Assembly: GCF_009690905.1 (NCBI RefSeq)
Contig: NZ_VOSW01000051.1
Coordinates: forward strand, 1-64,000
DNA length: 64,000 nt
Reading direction: 5' to 3'
Origin: Paraburkholderia madseniana
GTDB taxonomy: Bacteria; Pseudomonadota; Gammaproteobacteria; Burkholderiales; Burkholderiaceae
Shown here: piece after piece, positions 52,869 through 62,562 of the stretch
Layout of the letters: each line of letters starts with the position of its first letter
How positions within the stretch are numbered: position 1 is the stretch's first letter
Notes under the pieces: generated by a model
Databases searched by the model: none
Seen by the model: only the letters and a program-made list of their open reading frames with translations
Told to the model about the DNA's origin: nothing
Translations under genes and position numbers: made by a program

Positions 52869-52946
52869 GGTGGCGAGCCTCACAGAACGCCAGCCTGATA
52901 CAGAGCTGGCACACGGAAAAGAACAGACACTGGAGTTGGACAGGAC

Positions 52947-53888
52947 ATGCTTCTCGGACGCACAGCAAACGGACTCTACTGGATGCACCGCTATATCGAA
53001 CGCGCGGAAAACATCGCACGGATAGTCGACGCCGGGCTGCGTATGGCGCTGACCCGAACGTCCGATGCGCAGGCAACCTGGTCGTCCGTGGTGGTGACCT
53101 CCGGCACGGAAGAGGGATTCCGGGAGAAACACGACGCCTATACCGCCGGCACCGTTTCCGACTATCTGCTGCGCGACGGCCACAATCCGTCGAGCGTCCT
53201 GTCGTGCATCGAAGCGGCGCGCTCGAATGCCCGCATGGTGCGCACGGCGCTCACCCGCGAAGCGTGGGAGAGCGTGAACGAAGCGTGGATGGTGGTCAGG
53301 CGCGTGCTCGCAAAGCCGGTGGCGGCGAGTGAACTGCCGGTCGTGCTCGATCAGATCAAGCGCCAGACTGCGCTGATTCGCGGCACCTTTCACGGCACGA
53401 TGCTTCGAAACGAGATTTTCGATTTCGCCCGCGTCGGCACGTTCATCGAACGCGCTGACAACACCGCGCGCATTCTGGACGTCAAATACCACCTGTTGCT
53501 GCCCGCGGTGTCCTATGTGGGCACGACGCTCGACAACTACCAGTGGGAATCGATCCTGCGCTCGGTCGACGCGCATCGATCCTACCGCTGGGTCTACGAC
53601 GTCCAGTACAAGCCGACCAATATCGCCGACTATCTGATCCTCAACGGCCGCATGCCGCGCTCGCTGAACTTCTGCTATCTGAACATCGTCGAGAACCTCG
53701 CGTATCTGGCGCAAGACTATGGTTTCACCCATGCCTGCCACAAGACCGCCGACATCACGCTCGCCACGCTTCGGGACAACACGGTCAAGCAGATCTTTGC
53801 GCAGGGCCTGCACGAGTTTCTCGAGGGCTTCATTGGGCAGAACAACCGGCTTGGTTTTGAAATCGCCGAAACCTACAACTTCGATTGA
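52947..53888 (+). CDS. Alpha-E domain protein
   Basis: A 313-residue all-helical alpha-E protein (formerly DUF403). It begins LLGRTANGLYWMHRYIERAE with the typical Glu/Arg-rich helices and repeats a similar helix near FIERADNTARILDVKYHLLL. It is always found with the ATP-grasp protein encoded upstream and is thought to hold its substrate or partner. It overlaps nothing upstream (94 bp gap) and ends nine bases before the transglutaminase gene. Confidence 0.93.
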   Translation: MLLGRTANGLYWMHRYIERAENIARIVDAGLRMALTRTSDAQATWSSVVVTSGTEEGFREKHDAYTAGTVSDYLLRDGHNPSSVLSCIEAARSNARMVRTALTREAWESVNEAWMVVRRVLAKPVAASELPVVLDQIKRQTALIRGTFHGTMLRNEIFDFARVGTFIERADNTARILDVKYHLLLPAVSYVGTTLDNYQWESILRSVDAHRSYRWVYDVQYKPTNIADYLILNGRMPRSLNFCYLNIVENLAYLAQDYGFTHACHKTADITLATLRDNTVKQIFAQGLHEFLEGFIGQNNRLGFEIAETYNFD

Positions 53889-53896
53889 GACCGGCC

Positions 53897-54727
53897 ATGC
53901 GTATCGCTATTCGCCACACATCGCACTATCAGTACGATCAGCCGGTCCCTTACGCGTTGCAGCGTCTGAGGTTGCGTCCGCAGTCGTGCCCCGGGCAGAC
54001 GGTGATCGACTGGCAGGTCACGGTCGACGGCGTCGAGCCGAACGTCTCTTACGTGGACGGTCTGGGTAACCGTGTCGATTTCGTGCGGCACGAGCGCAAC
54101 AAGCGCGAGATCGTCATCGTGGCGCAGGGAACGGTCGACACGGAGGACCGGGCCGGGATCTTCGGCGTGGTCGATGGCCTTGCCCCGCCCTGGGTCTTCG
54201 AGCGGGAGACGCCGCTGACGCGGGCCGGCGAACGAATCAAGGCGCTTGCCGCTGACCTGCGCACCGAAGACGCGCCGCTCCAGTCGCTGCATGCGTTGAT
54301 GAATACGATCCACGACCGGATCGCATATCAGCCCGGCATGACCGACGTGAGCACGGATGCAGAGACGGCTTTGCTCAACCACCACGGGGTCTGTCAGGAC
54401 CACGCGCACGTTTTTATCGCCGTGGCGCGAGCGCTCCACATCCCGGCCCGCTACGTCTCGGGCTATCTGCTGATGGACGGTGTCGCGATGCAGGCGGCGA
54501 GCCACGCATGGGCGGAGGCGTATCTCGACGGACTCGGTTGGGTCGGCTTCGATGCGGCCAACAATACGTGTCCGGACGAGCGCTATGTGCGCGTCGCCAC
54601 CGGCCTCGACTATCGCGACGCGATGCCCGTATCCGGTATTCGCACCGGGCAGGGTGCTGAGACGCTGACTGTCGAACTCAGCGTTTTGCCGGTCCAGGGT
54701 CAAAGCCAGAGTCAGAGTCAAAGCTGA
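53897..54727 (+). CDS. Transglutaminase-like protein
   Basis: A 276-residue transglutaminase-core protein with an N-terminal beta domain (RIAIRHTSHYQYDQPVPYAL, about 1-90). The Cys-His-Asp triad is visible in GVCQDHAHVF (about 163-172), SHAWAEAYL (about 199-207) and GFDAANN (about 213-219). It would cleave or cross-link an amide bond. I start at ATG 53897. The C-terminus is an unusual Gln/Ser run (QGQSQSQSQS), a product of a tandem CAGAGT repeat. It is the third gene of the cassette. Confidence 0.92.
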   Translation: MRIAIRHTSHYQYDQPVPYALQRLRLRPQSCPGQTVIDWQVTVDGVEPNVSYVDGLGNRVDFVRHERNKREIVIVAQGTVDTEDRAGIFGVVDGLAPPWVFERETPLTRAGERIKALAADLRTEDAPLQSLHALMNTIHDRIAYQPGMTDVSTDAETALLNHHGVCQDHAHVFIAVARALHIPARYVSGYLLMDGVAMQAASHAWAEAYLDGLGWVGFDAANNTCPDERYVRVATGLDYRDAMPVSGIRTGQGAETLTVELSVLPVQGQSQSQSQS

Positions 54728-54742
54728 CGGACCGATGTAACG

Positions 54743-54768
54743 CCTCATCAGCCGTCGCGCTGATGAGG
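54743..54768 (+). terminator. Stem-loop after the transglutaminase gene
   Basis: A perfect 10-bp stem (CCTCATCAGC / GCTGATGAGG) with a 6-nt loop, 15 bp after the stop codon. No T-run follows, so it is a weak terminator at best. Confidence 0.5.
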
Positions 54769-54808
54769 GATGCGTAGATGTTCTTAACCACGCTTGCAGG
54801 GAGGCAGT

Positions 54809-55072
54809 ATGTCAAATTTCGGTAGCGCAGTGAGCGACATCAATGGCTCGTCGGAAGACGTCGCACACGCTTCCAGCGTGGACGCGGAGCCGGTGTCCGG
54901 CAAGGTGCGCGCGCGTCTTAAGCGTGCGAAACAGAAGGCGGCCGATGCGCAGGTCATCGTCATCGAGACGGGGCGCAAGTCTGCTCGGGCTGCCAACGAC
55001 TATGCGCATGACCGTCCGTGGACGACGGCCGGTGTGGCCTTGGGTGTCGGCGTGCTGATCGGTCGAAAATAG
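54809..55072 (+). CDS. DUF883 family membrane-anchored protein
   Basis: An 87-residue protein of the ElaB/YqjD (DUF883) group. A charged coiled-coil-like middle (VRARLKRAKQKAADAQ) precedes a short C-terminal membrane segment with the family ending (DRPWTTAGVALGVGVLIGRK). E. coli relatives are inner-membrane ribosome-associated proteins induced in stationary phase. GGAGG lies four bases before ATG 54809. Confidence 0.88.
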   Translation: MSNFGSAVSDINGSSEDVAHASSVDAEPVSGKVRARLKRAKQKAADAQVIVIETGRKSARAANDYAHDRPWTTAGVALGVGVLIGRK

Positions 55073-55136
55073 TCCGCCGGGTTACCGGCACATCTATCCG
55101 TCGAGTCGCCCTGATTGACAGGGCGACCGGACCCTC

Positions 55137-57374
55137 TTAACCCTGCGTAGCCGCCAGTGCAGCGTTCAGCGTCTTGCTCGGACGCATGACGTCGGCCAGC
55201 ATTTCGGCGTCAGGCCGGTAGTAGCCACCGATGTCTGCCGGTTTGCCTTGCACGGCTGACAATTCGTCCACGATGGTCTGCTCGTTGTCAGTCAGTTGCT
55301 TGGCCAGCGGGGCAAATTGTGCGGCGAGCGCTGCGCTGTCGGTTTGCGCCGCCAATTCCTGAGCCCAGTACAGGGCGAGATAAAACTGGCTGCCGCGGTT
55401 GTCCAACTGACCGGTCTTGGGCGACGGGTTTTTGTTGTTGTCCAGCAGTTTGCCCGTGGCGGCATCCAGCGTTTTAGCCAGAATTCTTGCCTTGTCGTTG
55501 TCGGTCTTGATGCCCAACTCTTCCAGTGACACGGCGAGCGCCAGGAATTCACCCAGCGAATCCCAGCGCAGATGGTTTTCTTCCACGAGTTGCTTGACAT
55601 GCTTGGGCGCCGAGCCGCCGGCACCTGTTTCGTACATACCGCCGCCTGCCATCAGGGGAACGATGGATAGCATTTTGGCACTCGTGCCAAGCTCCATGAT
55701 AGGGAACAGGTCGGTGAGGTAGTCGCGCAGGATGTTGCCCGTGACCGAGATGGTATCGAGGCCGCGAATGACGCGCTCCAGCGTGTAACGCATGGCGCGC
55801 ACCTGCGACATGATCTGAATGTCCAGGCCCGTGGTGTCGTGATCCTTGAGGTAGGTCTCAACCTTCTTGATCACCTCGGCTTCGTGCGGGCGGTACGGGT
55901 CCAGCCAGAAGATGGCCGGCATGCCGGAGTTGCGGGCGCGCGTGACGGCCAGCTTGACCCAGTCGCGGATCGGCGCGTCCTTGACCTGGCACATGCGCCA
56001 GATGTCGCCTTCTTCAACGTTCTGCGTGAGCAGCACTTCGCCGGTGGCGAGGTCGACGATGCGGGCTTCGCCCGCTTCCGGAACTTCAAAGGTCTTGTCG
56101 TGCGAGCCGTATTCCTCGGCCTGCTGGGCCATCAACCCGACATTGGGGACCGTGCCCATCGTGACGGGGTCGAAGTTGCCGTTGGTTTTGCAGAAGTTGA
56201 TGATCTCCTGGTAGATGCGGGCGAACGTGCTCTCCGGGATCACGGCCTTGGTGTCCTTCGGACGGCCGTCGGCGCCCCACATCTTGCCGCCGATGCGGAT
56301 CATGGCCGGCATCGAGGCGTCCACGATCACGTCGTTGGGCGCATGCAGGTTGGAGATACCCTTGGCCGAGTCCACCATCGCCAGTTCGGGGCGATGCTCG
56401 TGGCAGGCGTGCATATCGCGGATGATTTCTTCGCGCTTCGAGCTGGGCAGGCTTTCCAGCTTGTCGTACAGGTTGACGAGGCCGTTGTTGACGTTCACAC
56501 CCAGTTCGTCGAACAGCTTGCCGTGCTTCTCGAAGGCTTCCTTGTAGAAAATCTTCACCGCGTGGCCGAAGACGATGGGGTGCGAAACCTTCATCATCGT
56601 CGCCTTGACGTGTAGCGATAGCATGACGCCGGTTTTGCGGGCGTCTTCCATCTGCTCTTCGTAGAAGTCGCACAGCGCCTTCTTGCTCATGAACATGCTG
56701 TCGATGATCTCGCCGTCCAGCAGCGACACCTTGGGCTTGAGCACAATGGCTTTACCGCTTTGTGTCAGCAATTCCATCTTCACGTCGCGGGCGTGGTCTA
56801 CCGTCATGGACTTTTCGCCATGGTAGAAGTCGCCGTGCTTCATGTGAGCCACGTGGGTGCGCGAAGCCATGCTCCACTCGCCCATGCTGTGCGGGTTCTT
56901 GCGGGCATAGTTTTTTACGGCGGCGGGCGCGCGGCGGTCCGAGTTGCCCTCGCGCAGTACCGGATTGACAGCGCTGCCCAGGCACCTGGAATAGCGTTGG
57001 CGGATGGCTTTCTCAACGTCGGTTTTCGGCTCTTCAGGGAAATCCGGCACCGCGTAGCCCTTGGCCTGCAGCTCCTTGATCGCGCCGACCAGTTGATGGA
57101 CTGAGGCGCTGATGTTGGGCAGCTTGATGATATTGGTGTCGGGCAGGAGGGTGAGGCGGCCGAGTTCGGACAGGCTGTCGGGCACCCGTTGCGCCTCGGT
57201 CAGAAATTCGGGGAACTCGCCCAGGATGCGGCCCGCGAGAGAGATGTCGCTGGTGGTGACGTCGATGCCGGCCGCCGCGGTGAACGTGCGGACGACGGGC
57301 AGGAAGGCGCTGGTCGCTAGCAGCGGGGCCTCGTCGGTCAGGGTGTAGATGATCGTCGGTTGCTGGGTGCTCAT
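55137..57374 (-). CDS. icd: NADP-dependent isocitrate dehydrogenase (monomeric)
   Basis: A 745-residue monomeric-type IDH that oxidises isocitrate to 2-oxoglutarate with NADP. Blocks include PDTNIIKLPNISASVHQLV (about 78-96), NPVLREGNSDRRAP (about 134-147), SRTHVAHMKHGDFYHGEKSM and IMELGTSAKMLSIVPLMAGG. Length (about 740) matches the family. I start at ATG 57374, with GAGG about seven bases upstream. It is divergent from aspA; its product 2-oxoglutarate is a substrate for MgsABC, but no operon link exists. Confidence 0.95.
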   Translation of the reverse strand: MSTQQPTIIYTLTDEAPLLATSAFLPVVRTFTAAAGIDVTTSDISLAGRILGEFPEFLTEAQRVPDSLSELGRLTLLPDTNIIKLPNISASVHQLVGAIKELQAKGYAVPDFPEEPKTDVEKAIRQRYSRCLGSAVNPVLREGNSDRRAPAAVKNYARKNPHSMGEWSMASRTHVAHMKHGDFYHGEKSMTVDHARDVKMELLTQSGKAIVLKPKVSLLDGEIIDSMFMSKKALCDFYEEQMEDARKTGVMLSLHVKATMMKVSHPIVFGHAVKIFYKEAFEKHGKLFDELGVNVNNGLVNLYDKLESLPSSKREEIIRDMHACHEHRPELAMVDSAKGISNLHAPNDVIVDASMPAMIRIGGKMWGADGRPKDTKAVIPESTFARIYQEIINFCKTNGNFDPVTMGTVPNVGLMAQQAEEYGSHDKTFEVPEAGEARIVDLATGEVLLTQNVEEGDIWRMCQVKDAPIRDWVKLAVTRARNSGMPAIFWLDPYRPHEAEVIKKVETYLKDHDTTGLDIQIMSQVRAMRYTLERVIRGLDTISVTGNILRDYLTDLFPIMELGTSAKMLSIVPLMAGGGMYETGAGGSAPKHVKQLVEENHLRWDSLGEFLALAVSLEELGIKTDNDKARILAKTLDAATGKLLDNNKNPSPKTGQLDNRGSQFYLALYWAQELAAQTDSAALAAQFAPLAKQLTDNEQTIVDELSAVQGKPADIGGYYRPDAEMLADVMRPSKTLNAALAATQG

Positions 57375-57517
57375 CGTTTGCCTCAAGATCGGAAACCTGT
57401 TTTGGATGTCACCGGCCGCGTCACAAACCGGCATTCGTGTTCGAATTCTGCCTGATTTCGGTTTCGCCATCATGTAATTTCCGACAAACCCGGCTGACCT
57501 ATGCGTGGACTGGCGCG

Positions 57518-57540
57518 CGTCATGAAAAATTAGCATGACG
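57518..57540. promoter_or_regulatory. Inverted repeat between icd and aspA
   Basis: CGTCATG-AAAAATTAG-CATGACG, a 7-bp perfect inverted repeat in the 242-bp divergent region. It may be an operator for one or both genes. The regulator is unknown. Confidence 0.4.
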
Positions 57541-57616
57541 GTCGCGCTGGATTTTTGTTTCCTCCATATAGGTGCAAGGGTGTCTTCAACCTCCATCCCG
57601 CGCGAGGAGCATGTCC

Positions 57617-59044
57617 ATGGCTGCTGAAATTTCCTTTAGAACCGAACATGATCTGCTTGGCGATCGTGACGTTCCCGCTCACGTCTACTATGGGGTTCAC
57701 ACGCTACGCGCGCTGGAAAATTTCCCGATTACCGGTTCGCCGATCTCGGTGTACCCGGAGTTGATCAAGGCACTGGCTTGCATCAAACAGGCCGCCGCAC
57801 AGGCGAATCATGAGCTGGGTCTGCTCGACGCGACGCGTTGTGACGCCATCGTCGGTGCCTGCGCTGAATTGCTGGAAGGCAAGTTGCATGATCAGTTTGT
57901 AGTCGACGTCATTCAGGGCGGCGCCGGGACATCGACCAACATGAATGCGAACGAGGTGATCGCCAACCGCGCGCTCGAACTGTTGGGGAAGAAGAAAGGC
58001 GAATACCAGTATTTGCACCCGAATGAGCAGGTCAACATTGGCCAGAGCACCAACGATGTGTACCCTTCGGCCCTGAAAGTCGCGACATGGTTCGGCATTC
58101 TGAGTCTCATCGACGCGATGGCCGTCTTGCGGCGCGCTTTCGAAGCAAAGTCGGTGGAGTTCAAGGACGTTCTGAAGATGGGACGTACGCAATTGCAGGA
58201 CGCGGTGCCGATGACGCTCGGCCAGGAGTTCAGCACCTACGCCGTGATGCTCGGAGAGGATGAGGAGCGGCTGCGGGAGGCGGCGCTGCTGATCTGTGAA
58301 ATCAACATGGGCGCGACGGCGATCGGAACGGGCATTACCGCGCATCCCGATTACGCACCGCTGATCCTGAAGCATCTCAAGGAAATCACGGGTATTCCGC
58401 TTGTCACGGCGCCCAACCTCATCGAAGCGACGCAGGACTGTGGCGCTTTCGTTCAGTTGTCCGGCGTGCTCAAGCGCGTGGCAGTCAAGCTGTCAAAAAC
58501 CTGCAACGACTTGCGCCTGCTCTCCAGCGGTCCCCGTGCGGGTCTTGGGGAAATCAACCTTCCGCCCATGCAGGCTGGCTCGAGCATCATGCCGGGGAAG
58601 GTCAACCCGGTCATTCCCGAGGTCGTGAACCAGATTGCGTTCGAGGTCATCGGCAACGACGTCACCGTGAGTTTCGCGGCCGAGGCTGGGCAGCTTCAGT
58701 TGAACGCGTTCGAGCCGATCATCGCGCACAGCCTGTTCAAAAGCGTGACCCACCTGCGCAACGGCTGCCTGACACTCGCCGAGCGCTGTGTCAAAGGCAT
58801 TACCGCCAACGAGGCGCACTTGCGCGCGTCGGTCGAGAACTCGATCGGCATCGTGACGGCACTCAATCCGTACATCGGCTACGCCAACGCGACATCCGTC
58901 GCGATGGAGGCACATGCCACGGGCGGACGCGTCTACGACATCGTGCTCGCGAGGGGGCTGTTGTCCGAGCAACAACTCGACGAGATCCTCAAGCCAGAGG
59001 TCCTCACGCAGCCCACGCCGCTTTATATGCCGCCGAAGCAGTAA
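57617..59044 (+). CDS. aspA: Aspartate ammonia-lyase
   Basis: A 475-residue fumarase/aspartase-superfamily enzyme that converts aspartate to fumarate and ammonia. GAGTSTNMNANEVIANRAL (about 101-119) and the signature GSSIMPGKVNP (about 323-333) carry the catalytic Ser and ligands. I choose ATG 57617 because GAGGAG lies seven bases upstream; ATG 57611 is too close. It is followed by a dicarboxylate symporter, suggesting import of aspartate or export/import of fumarate. Confidence 0.95.
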   Translation: MAAEISFRTEHDLLGDRDVPAHVYYGVHTLRALENFPITGSPISVYPELIKALACIKQAAAQANHELGLLDATRCDAIVGACAELLEGKLHDQFVVDVIQGGAGTSTNMNANEVIANRALELLGKKKGEYQYLHPNEQVNIGQSTNDVYPSALKVATWFGILSLIDAMAVLRRAFEAKSVEFKDVLKMGRTQLQDAVPMTLGQEFSTYAVMLGEDEERLREAALLICEINMGATAIGTGITAHPDYAPLILKHLKEITGIPLVTAPNLIEATQDCGAFVQLSGVLKRVAVKLSKTCNDLRLLSSGPRAGLGEINLPPMQAGSSIMPGKVNPVIPEVVNQIAFEVIGNDVTVSFAAEAGQLQLNAFEPIIAHSLFKSVTHLRNGCLTLAERCVKGITANEAHLRASVENSIGIVTALNPYIGYANATSVAMEAHATGGRVYDIVLARGLLSEQQLDEILKPEVLTQPTPLYMPPKQ

Positions 59045-59158
59045 GCGATCTGGCCGTATGAAGCGCCCGGTGTCGAGCCGGGAGACGACGCGTTGCCCAG
59101 GTACTAATTGATTGATGCTCAACCCACGATCTAGCGCAGTTGCCGGAGACAGGAATTC

Positions 59159-60451
59159 ATGAAGACGAACAAGCTTACGACGTGGATCATGGTCGCCATG
59201 GTTCTGGGTGTTGCTGTGGGTTACCTTTGCAACATCAACGCACCCGACGCAAAGGCCGCCAAGGCGATCGCCGGCTATTTCTCGATCGCCACGGATGTGT
59301 TCCTGCGTCTGATAAAAATGGTCATCGCGCCGCTCGTGTTCGCGACCCTGGTGGGGGGTATCGCCAGTATGGGGGACTCGTCCGCGGTCGGCCGCATGGG
59401 CGCCAAGGCAATGGGGTGGTTCATCTCCGCCTCGGTGGTATCGCTGCTGTTCGGCATGCTGTTCGTGAACGTCCTGCAGCCGGGCCACGCGCTTAACCTG
59501 CCTCTGCCGGACATCGCCGCCACGACCAATCTGCAGACCTCCACGCTGAACCTGAAGGACTTCGTCACCCACGTTTTCCCCAGGAGCGTGTTCGAGGCGA
59601 TGTCCCAGAACGAGGTTCTGCAGATTCTGGTCTTCTCGCTGTTCTTCGGTTTCGCCATCGCGTCGTTCAAGGGCCGCGCCGGCCAGCATCTGCTCGCGCC
59701 GATCGAGGACCTGGGCAAGACGATGCTGCGCGTTACCGACTTCGTGATGCGCTTTGCCCCACTCGGCGTATTCGGGGCAGTGGCCGCCGCGATCACCGTT
59801 CAGGGCATCGGCGTGCTCGTGACCTACGGCAGGTTCATCGGCGAGTTCTACGTGGCCCTGCTGGTACTGTGGGCGGCATTGATCGGAGCGGGCTATCTGT
59901 TCCTTGGCGCACGCGTATTTACGCTGCTCAAGCTGGTCAAGCAGCCAACCATCCTGGCTTTCTCGACCGCCAGCAGCGAGGCCGCCTATCCCTCGGTCAT
60001 GGAGCAACTGAAGAAGTTCGGTGTGCCCGACAAGATCACCGGCTTCGTGCTGCCGCTCGGCTACTCGTTCAACCTCGACGGCTCGATGATGTACTCGGCC
60101 TTCGCGTCGCTGTTCATCGCCCAGGCCTACAACATCCAGCTCAGCCTGACGGAGCAGATCACCATGCTGCTGGTGCTGATGATCACGAGCAAGGGCATCG
60201 CCGGTGTGCCGCGGGCGTCCATCGTCGTGGTGGCTGCCGTTCTGCCGATGTTCAAGCTGCCCGAGGCCGGCGTTCTGCTGATCCTCGGCATTGACCAGTT
60301 TCTCGACATGGGCCGCACGGCGACCAACGTGATCGGCAACAGCATCGCCACCGCGGTGGTGGCCAAGTCGGAAGGCTTGCTCGGCGCCACGCGCGATGTC
60401 GACGAGGACGACATGTTCGAGCCGCCTGAGCAGAACGCTCTGGCGAACTAG
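59159..60451 (+). CDS. Dicarboxylate/amino acid:cation symporter (DAACS family)
   Basis: A 430-residue symporter of the DctA/GltP family. Signature parts are RLIKMVIAPLVFATLVGGIA (about 55-74), STASSEAAYPSVMEQL and GYSFNLDGSMMYSAFASLF near the hairpin loops, and FLDMGRTATNVIGNSIATAV near TM8. It would take up fumarate, succinate or aspartate with Na+ or H+. AGGA lies just before the ATG. It follows aspA by 114 bp on the same strand, so the two probably share a role in aspartate use. Confidence 0.92.
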   Translation: MKTNKLTTWIMVAMVLGVAVGYLCNINAPDAKAAKAIAGYFSIATDVFLRLIKMVIAPLVFATLVGGIASMGDSSAVGRMGAKAMGWFISASVVSLLFGMLFVNVLQPGHALNLPLPDIAATTNLQTSTLNLKDFVTHVFPRSVFEAMSQNEVLQILVFSLFFGFAIASFKGRAGQHLLAPIEDLGKTMLRVTDFVMRFAPLGVFGAVAAAITVQGIGVLVTYGRFIGEFYVALLVLWAALIGAGYLFLGARVFTLLKLVKQPTILAFSTASSEAAYPSVMEQLKKFGVPDKITGFVLPLGYSFNLDGSMMYSAFASLFIAQAYNIQLSLTEQITMLLVLMITSKGIAGVPRASIVVVAAVLPMFKLPEAGVLLILGIDQFLDMGRTATNVIGNSIATAVVAKSEGLLGATRDVDEDDMFEPPEQNALAN

Positions 60452-62504
60452 GGCGGAGTGGGGTTCTTTCCGGCGGGCTTGGACGCGCTGGGCCGTTGCC
60501 GGTACTCTATGGACGTTGCTCCTGCTCGAGACAGGCCTCTCCATGCGCGCCAACGATGCTTTGCCTACGCAAGCCGGCATGCCCGTGTTCCAGACGACGG
60601 GTGATGCCTGCTCATTCGGTAACGACGCGCTCGCGTTGCGCTGGACCGTCAGGGACGAACGGCTAGCGGATTTCTCACTGATGGATTTCGCGGGGCAACG
60701 CACGCTGCCCATCGTCACGCCGTTCGCGCTATTGCTCGATGACGGAAGTACTGTTGGCGTGGCCGAGTTGAGGATCCTTGCGCCGCTGAACGAAACCACA
60801 CTCGCATCAAACCCCCACGCGTCCCGCCTGGCCGAACGAATCGCAGGCCGACGCGTGAGCGCCACACTCGTCGACGCTCAAGGCCGTCTGAAGGTGGAGT
60901 GGAGTGTGGAGCAGCGCGAAGGCTCACGATACCTGCGCGAACAGCTAGCGATTACGGCGCTTCTTCGGGACGAAAATATCGCCGTCGTTTCATTGCTGGA
61001 GGCGCGTGCTGCTAACGCACAGGCTAGCAGCGAACTGAAGGGCACGCCTGTCATCGCGGGCAACTTCTATCTGGGCTTCGAGCTGCCGCTGGCGGAAAGT
61101 CATGTGGACGGCGACAGCGTCAGCTTTACTCTGCAACGCGCATTGCCGCTGGAAAAGAACAGGACGCTGGTCTACTCCGCCGTGGCCGGCGTAGTGCGCG
61201 ACGGCCAGTTGCGGCGCGACTTCGCCACCTATCTGGAACGGGAGCGGGCTCACCCGTATCGCCCGTTTCTGCACTACAACAGTTGGGGCGATATCGGCTA
61301 CCTCACGCCGTACACACAGCAGCAAGCGCTGGAGCGCATCGAAACAATCGGCCGCGAGTTGCATGAAGCGCGCGGTGTGCAGATCGATTCGTTTCTGTTC
61401 GACGATGGCTGGGACGACCTTAGCGGTAGCTGGCATTTCAGCAAGGATTTTCCGCATGGCTTCGTTCCGCTGCGCGACGCTGCAGCACGATACGGCGCCG
61501 CGCCCGGCATATGGCTGTCCCCGTGGGGTGGCTACGGAGCGCCGAAACAGGAGCGCGTGACGCGCGGCCGTGCCGCTGGCTATGAGGTCATCGATAACGG
61601 ACTCGCGCTATCGGGGCCGAGTTACTATCGACGCTTTCACGAAGTCGTGATGGCCTTGCTTGATGAGGACGGCGTCAACCAGTTCAAGTTCGACGGTACG
61701 GGCAACGCCGACACGGTGTTTCCAGGCAGCCTCTTCGATAGCGATTGGGACGCGGCGATCCAGCTCATCGAGCACATCCGCGCGGTCAAACCGGATACCT
61801 TCATCAATCTCACTACAGGGACGCATCCGTCGCCGTTCTGGTTGCGTTACGCAGACTCCATCTGGCGCGGTGGCAGGGACGACGATCTGGCCGGAACCGG
61901 CACTAACCGTGAGCGCTGGATTACGTACCGCGACGCGCAGACGTACCACAACGTCGTGGTGCGCAGTCCGCTCTTCCCGCTCAATTCGCTGATGCTGCAC
62001 GGCATCCTCTTCGCGCAGTGCAATCCGCGCCTGAACACGGCAGCAGGCGATGATTTCGCCAACGAGGTGCGTTCCTACTTCGGGAGCGGCACGCAATTGC
62101 AGGAGCTATACATTACGCCAGCGCTGCTCACCGAGTCCGACTGGGATGTGCTCGCGGAGGCCGCCAGATGGGCGCGCGAAAACGGCGATGTACTGCGCGA
62201 CAGCCACTGGATCGGCGGGGCACCTGACCAGCTAGCGGTCTACGGTTGGGCAGCGTGGGCGCAGCACAAGGCAATCGTGACGCTGCGCAATCCGCACAGC
62301 CGCGCGCAACGCTTCACGCTGGATCTGCGGCGACACCTGGAGTTGCCGGAAGCGGCGGCGGCGCGATTCAGTGCGCGTAGCATTTGGCGTGAAGGGCCTT
62401 CCGATATTCCAGCTTTGCTAGACGCTGATGTGCCGCAGGAAGTCCAGCTCGCGCCGTTCGAAGTGCTTACGCTGGAACTGTTGCCGATCGCTGAAGCGGA
62501 GTAG
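60396..62504 (+). CDS. GH36-like alpha-galactosidase family protein
   Basis: A protein of up to 702 residues with a TIM-barrel glycosidase domain of the GH36/GH31 type (FLFDDGWDDLSGSWHFSKDF, about 330-349; FKFDGTGNADTVFPGSLF, about 430-447, whose Asp is the candidate nucleophile). The start is uncertain: ATG 60396 overlaps the symporter gene by 56 bp and gives a long signal-peptide-like N-terminus (hydrophobic WAVAGTLWTLLLLE, about 32-45, then SMRANDA). ATG 60543 would give a 653-residue protein without that segment. Downstream lies a GH35 beta-galactosidase on the opposite strand. Some database entries of this group carry misleading 'enterotoxin' names. Confidence 0.72.
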   Translation: MSTRTTCSSRLSRTLWRTRAEWGSFRRAWTRWAVAGTLWTLLLLETGLSMRANDALPTQAGMPVFQTTGDACSFGNDALALRWTVRDERLADFSLMDFAGQRTLPIVTPFALLLDDGSTVGVAELRILAPLNETTLASNPHASRLAERIAGRRVSATLVDAQGRLKVEWSVEQREGSRYLREQLAITALLRDENIAVVSLLEARAANAQASSELKGTPVIAGNFYLGFELPLAESHVDGDSVSFTLQRALPLEKNRTLVYSAVAGVVRDGQLRRDFATYLERERAHPYRPFLHYNSWGDIGYLTPYTQQQALERIETIGRELHEARGVQIDSFLFDDGWDDLSGSWHFSKDFPHGFVPLRDAAARYGAAPGIWLSPWGGYGAPKQERVTRGRAAGYEVIDNGLALSGPSYYRRFHEVVMALLDEDGVNQFKFDGTGNADTVFPGSLFDSDWDAAIQLIEHIRAVKPDTFINLTTGTHPSPFWLRYADSIWRGGRDDDLAGTGTNRERWITYRDAQTYHNVVVRSPLFPLNSLMLHGILFAQCNPRLNTAAGDDFANEVRSYFGSGTQLQELYITPALLTESDWDVLAEAARWARENGDVLRDSHWIGGAPDQLAVYGWAAWAQHKAIVTLRNPHSRAQRFTLDLRRHLELPEAAAARFSARSIWREGPSDIPALLDADVPQEVQLAPFEVLTLELLPIAEAE

Positions 62505-62562
62505 TGAGGTGGATGTGGCCGGATTGTGGCCGCTTGCCCGGCATCGACCCACGTCGTTCGCG

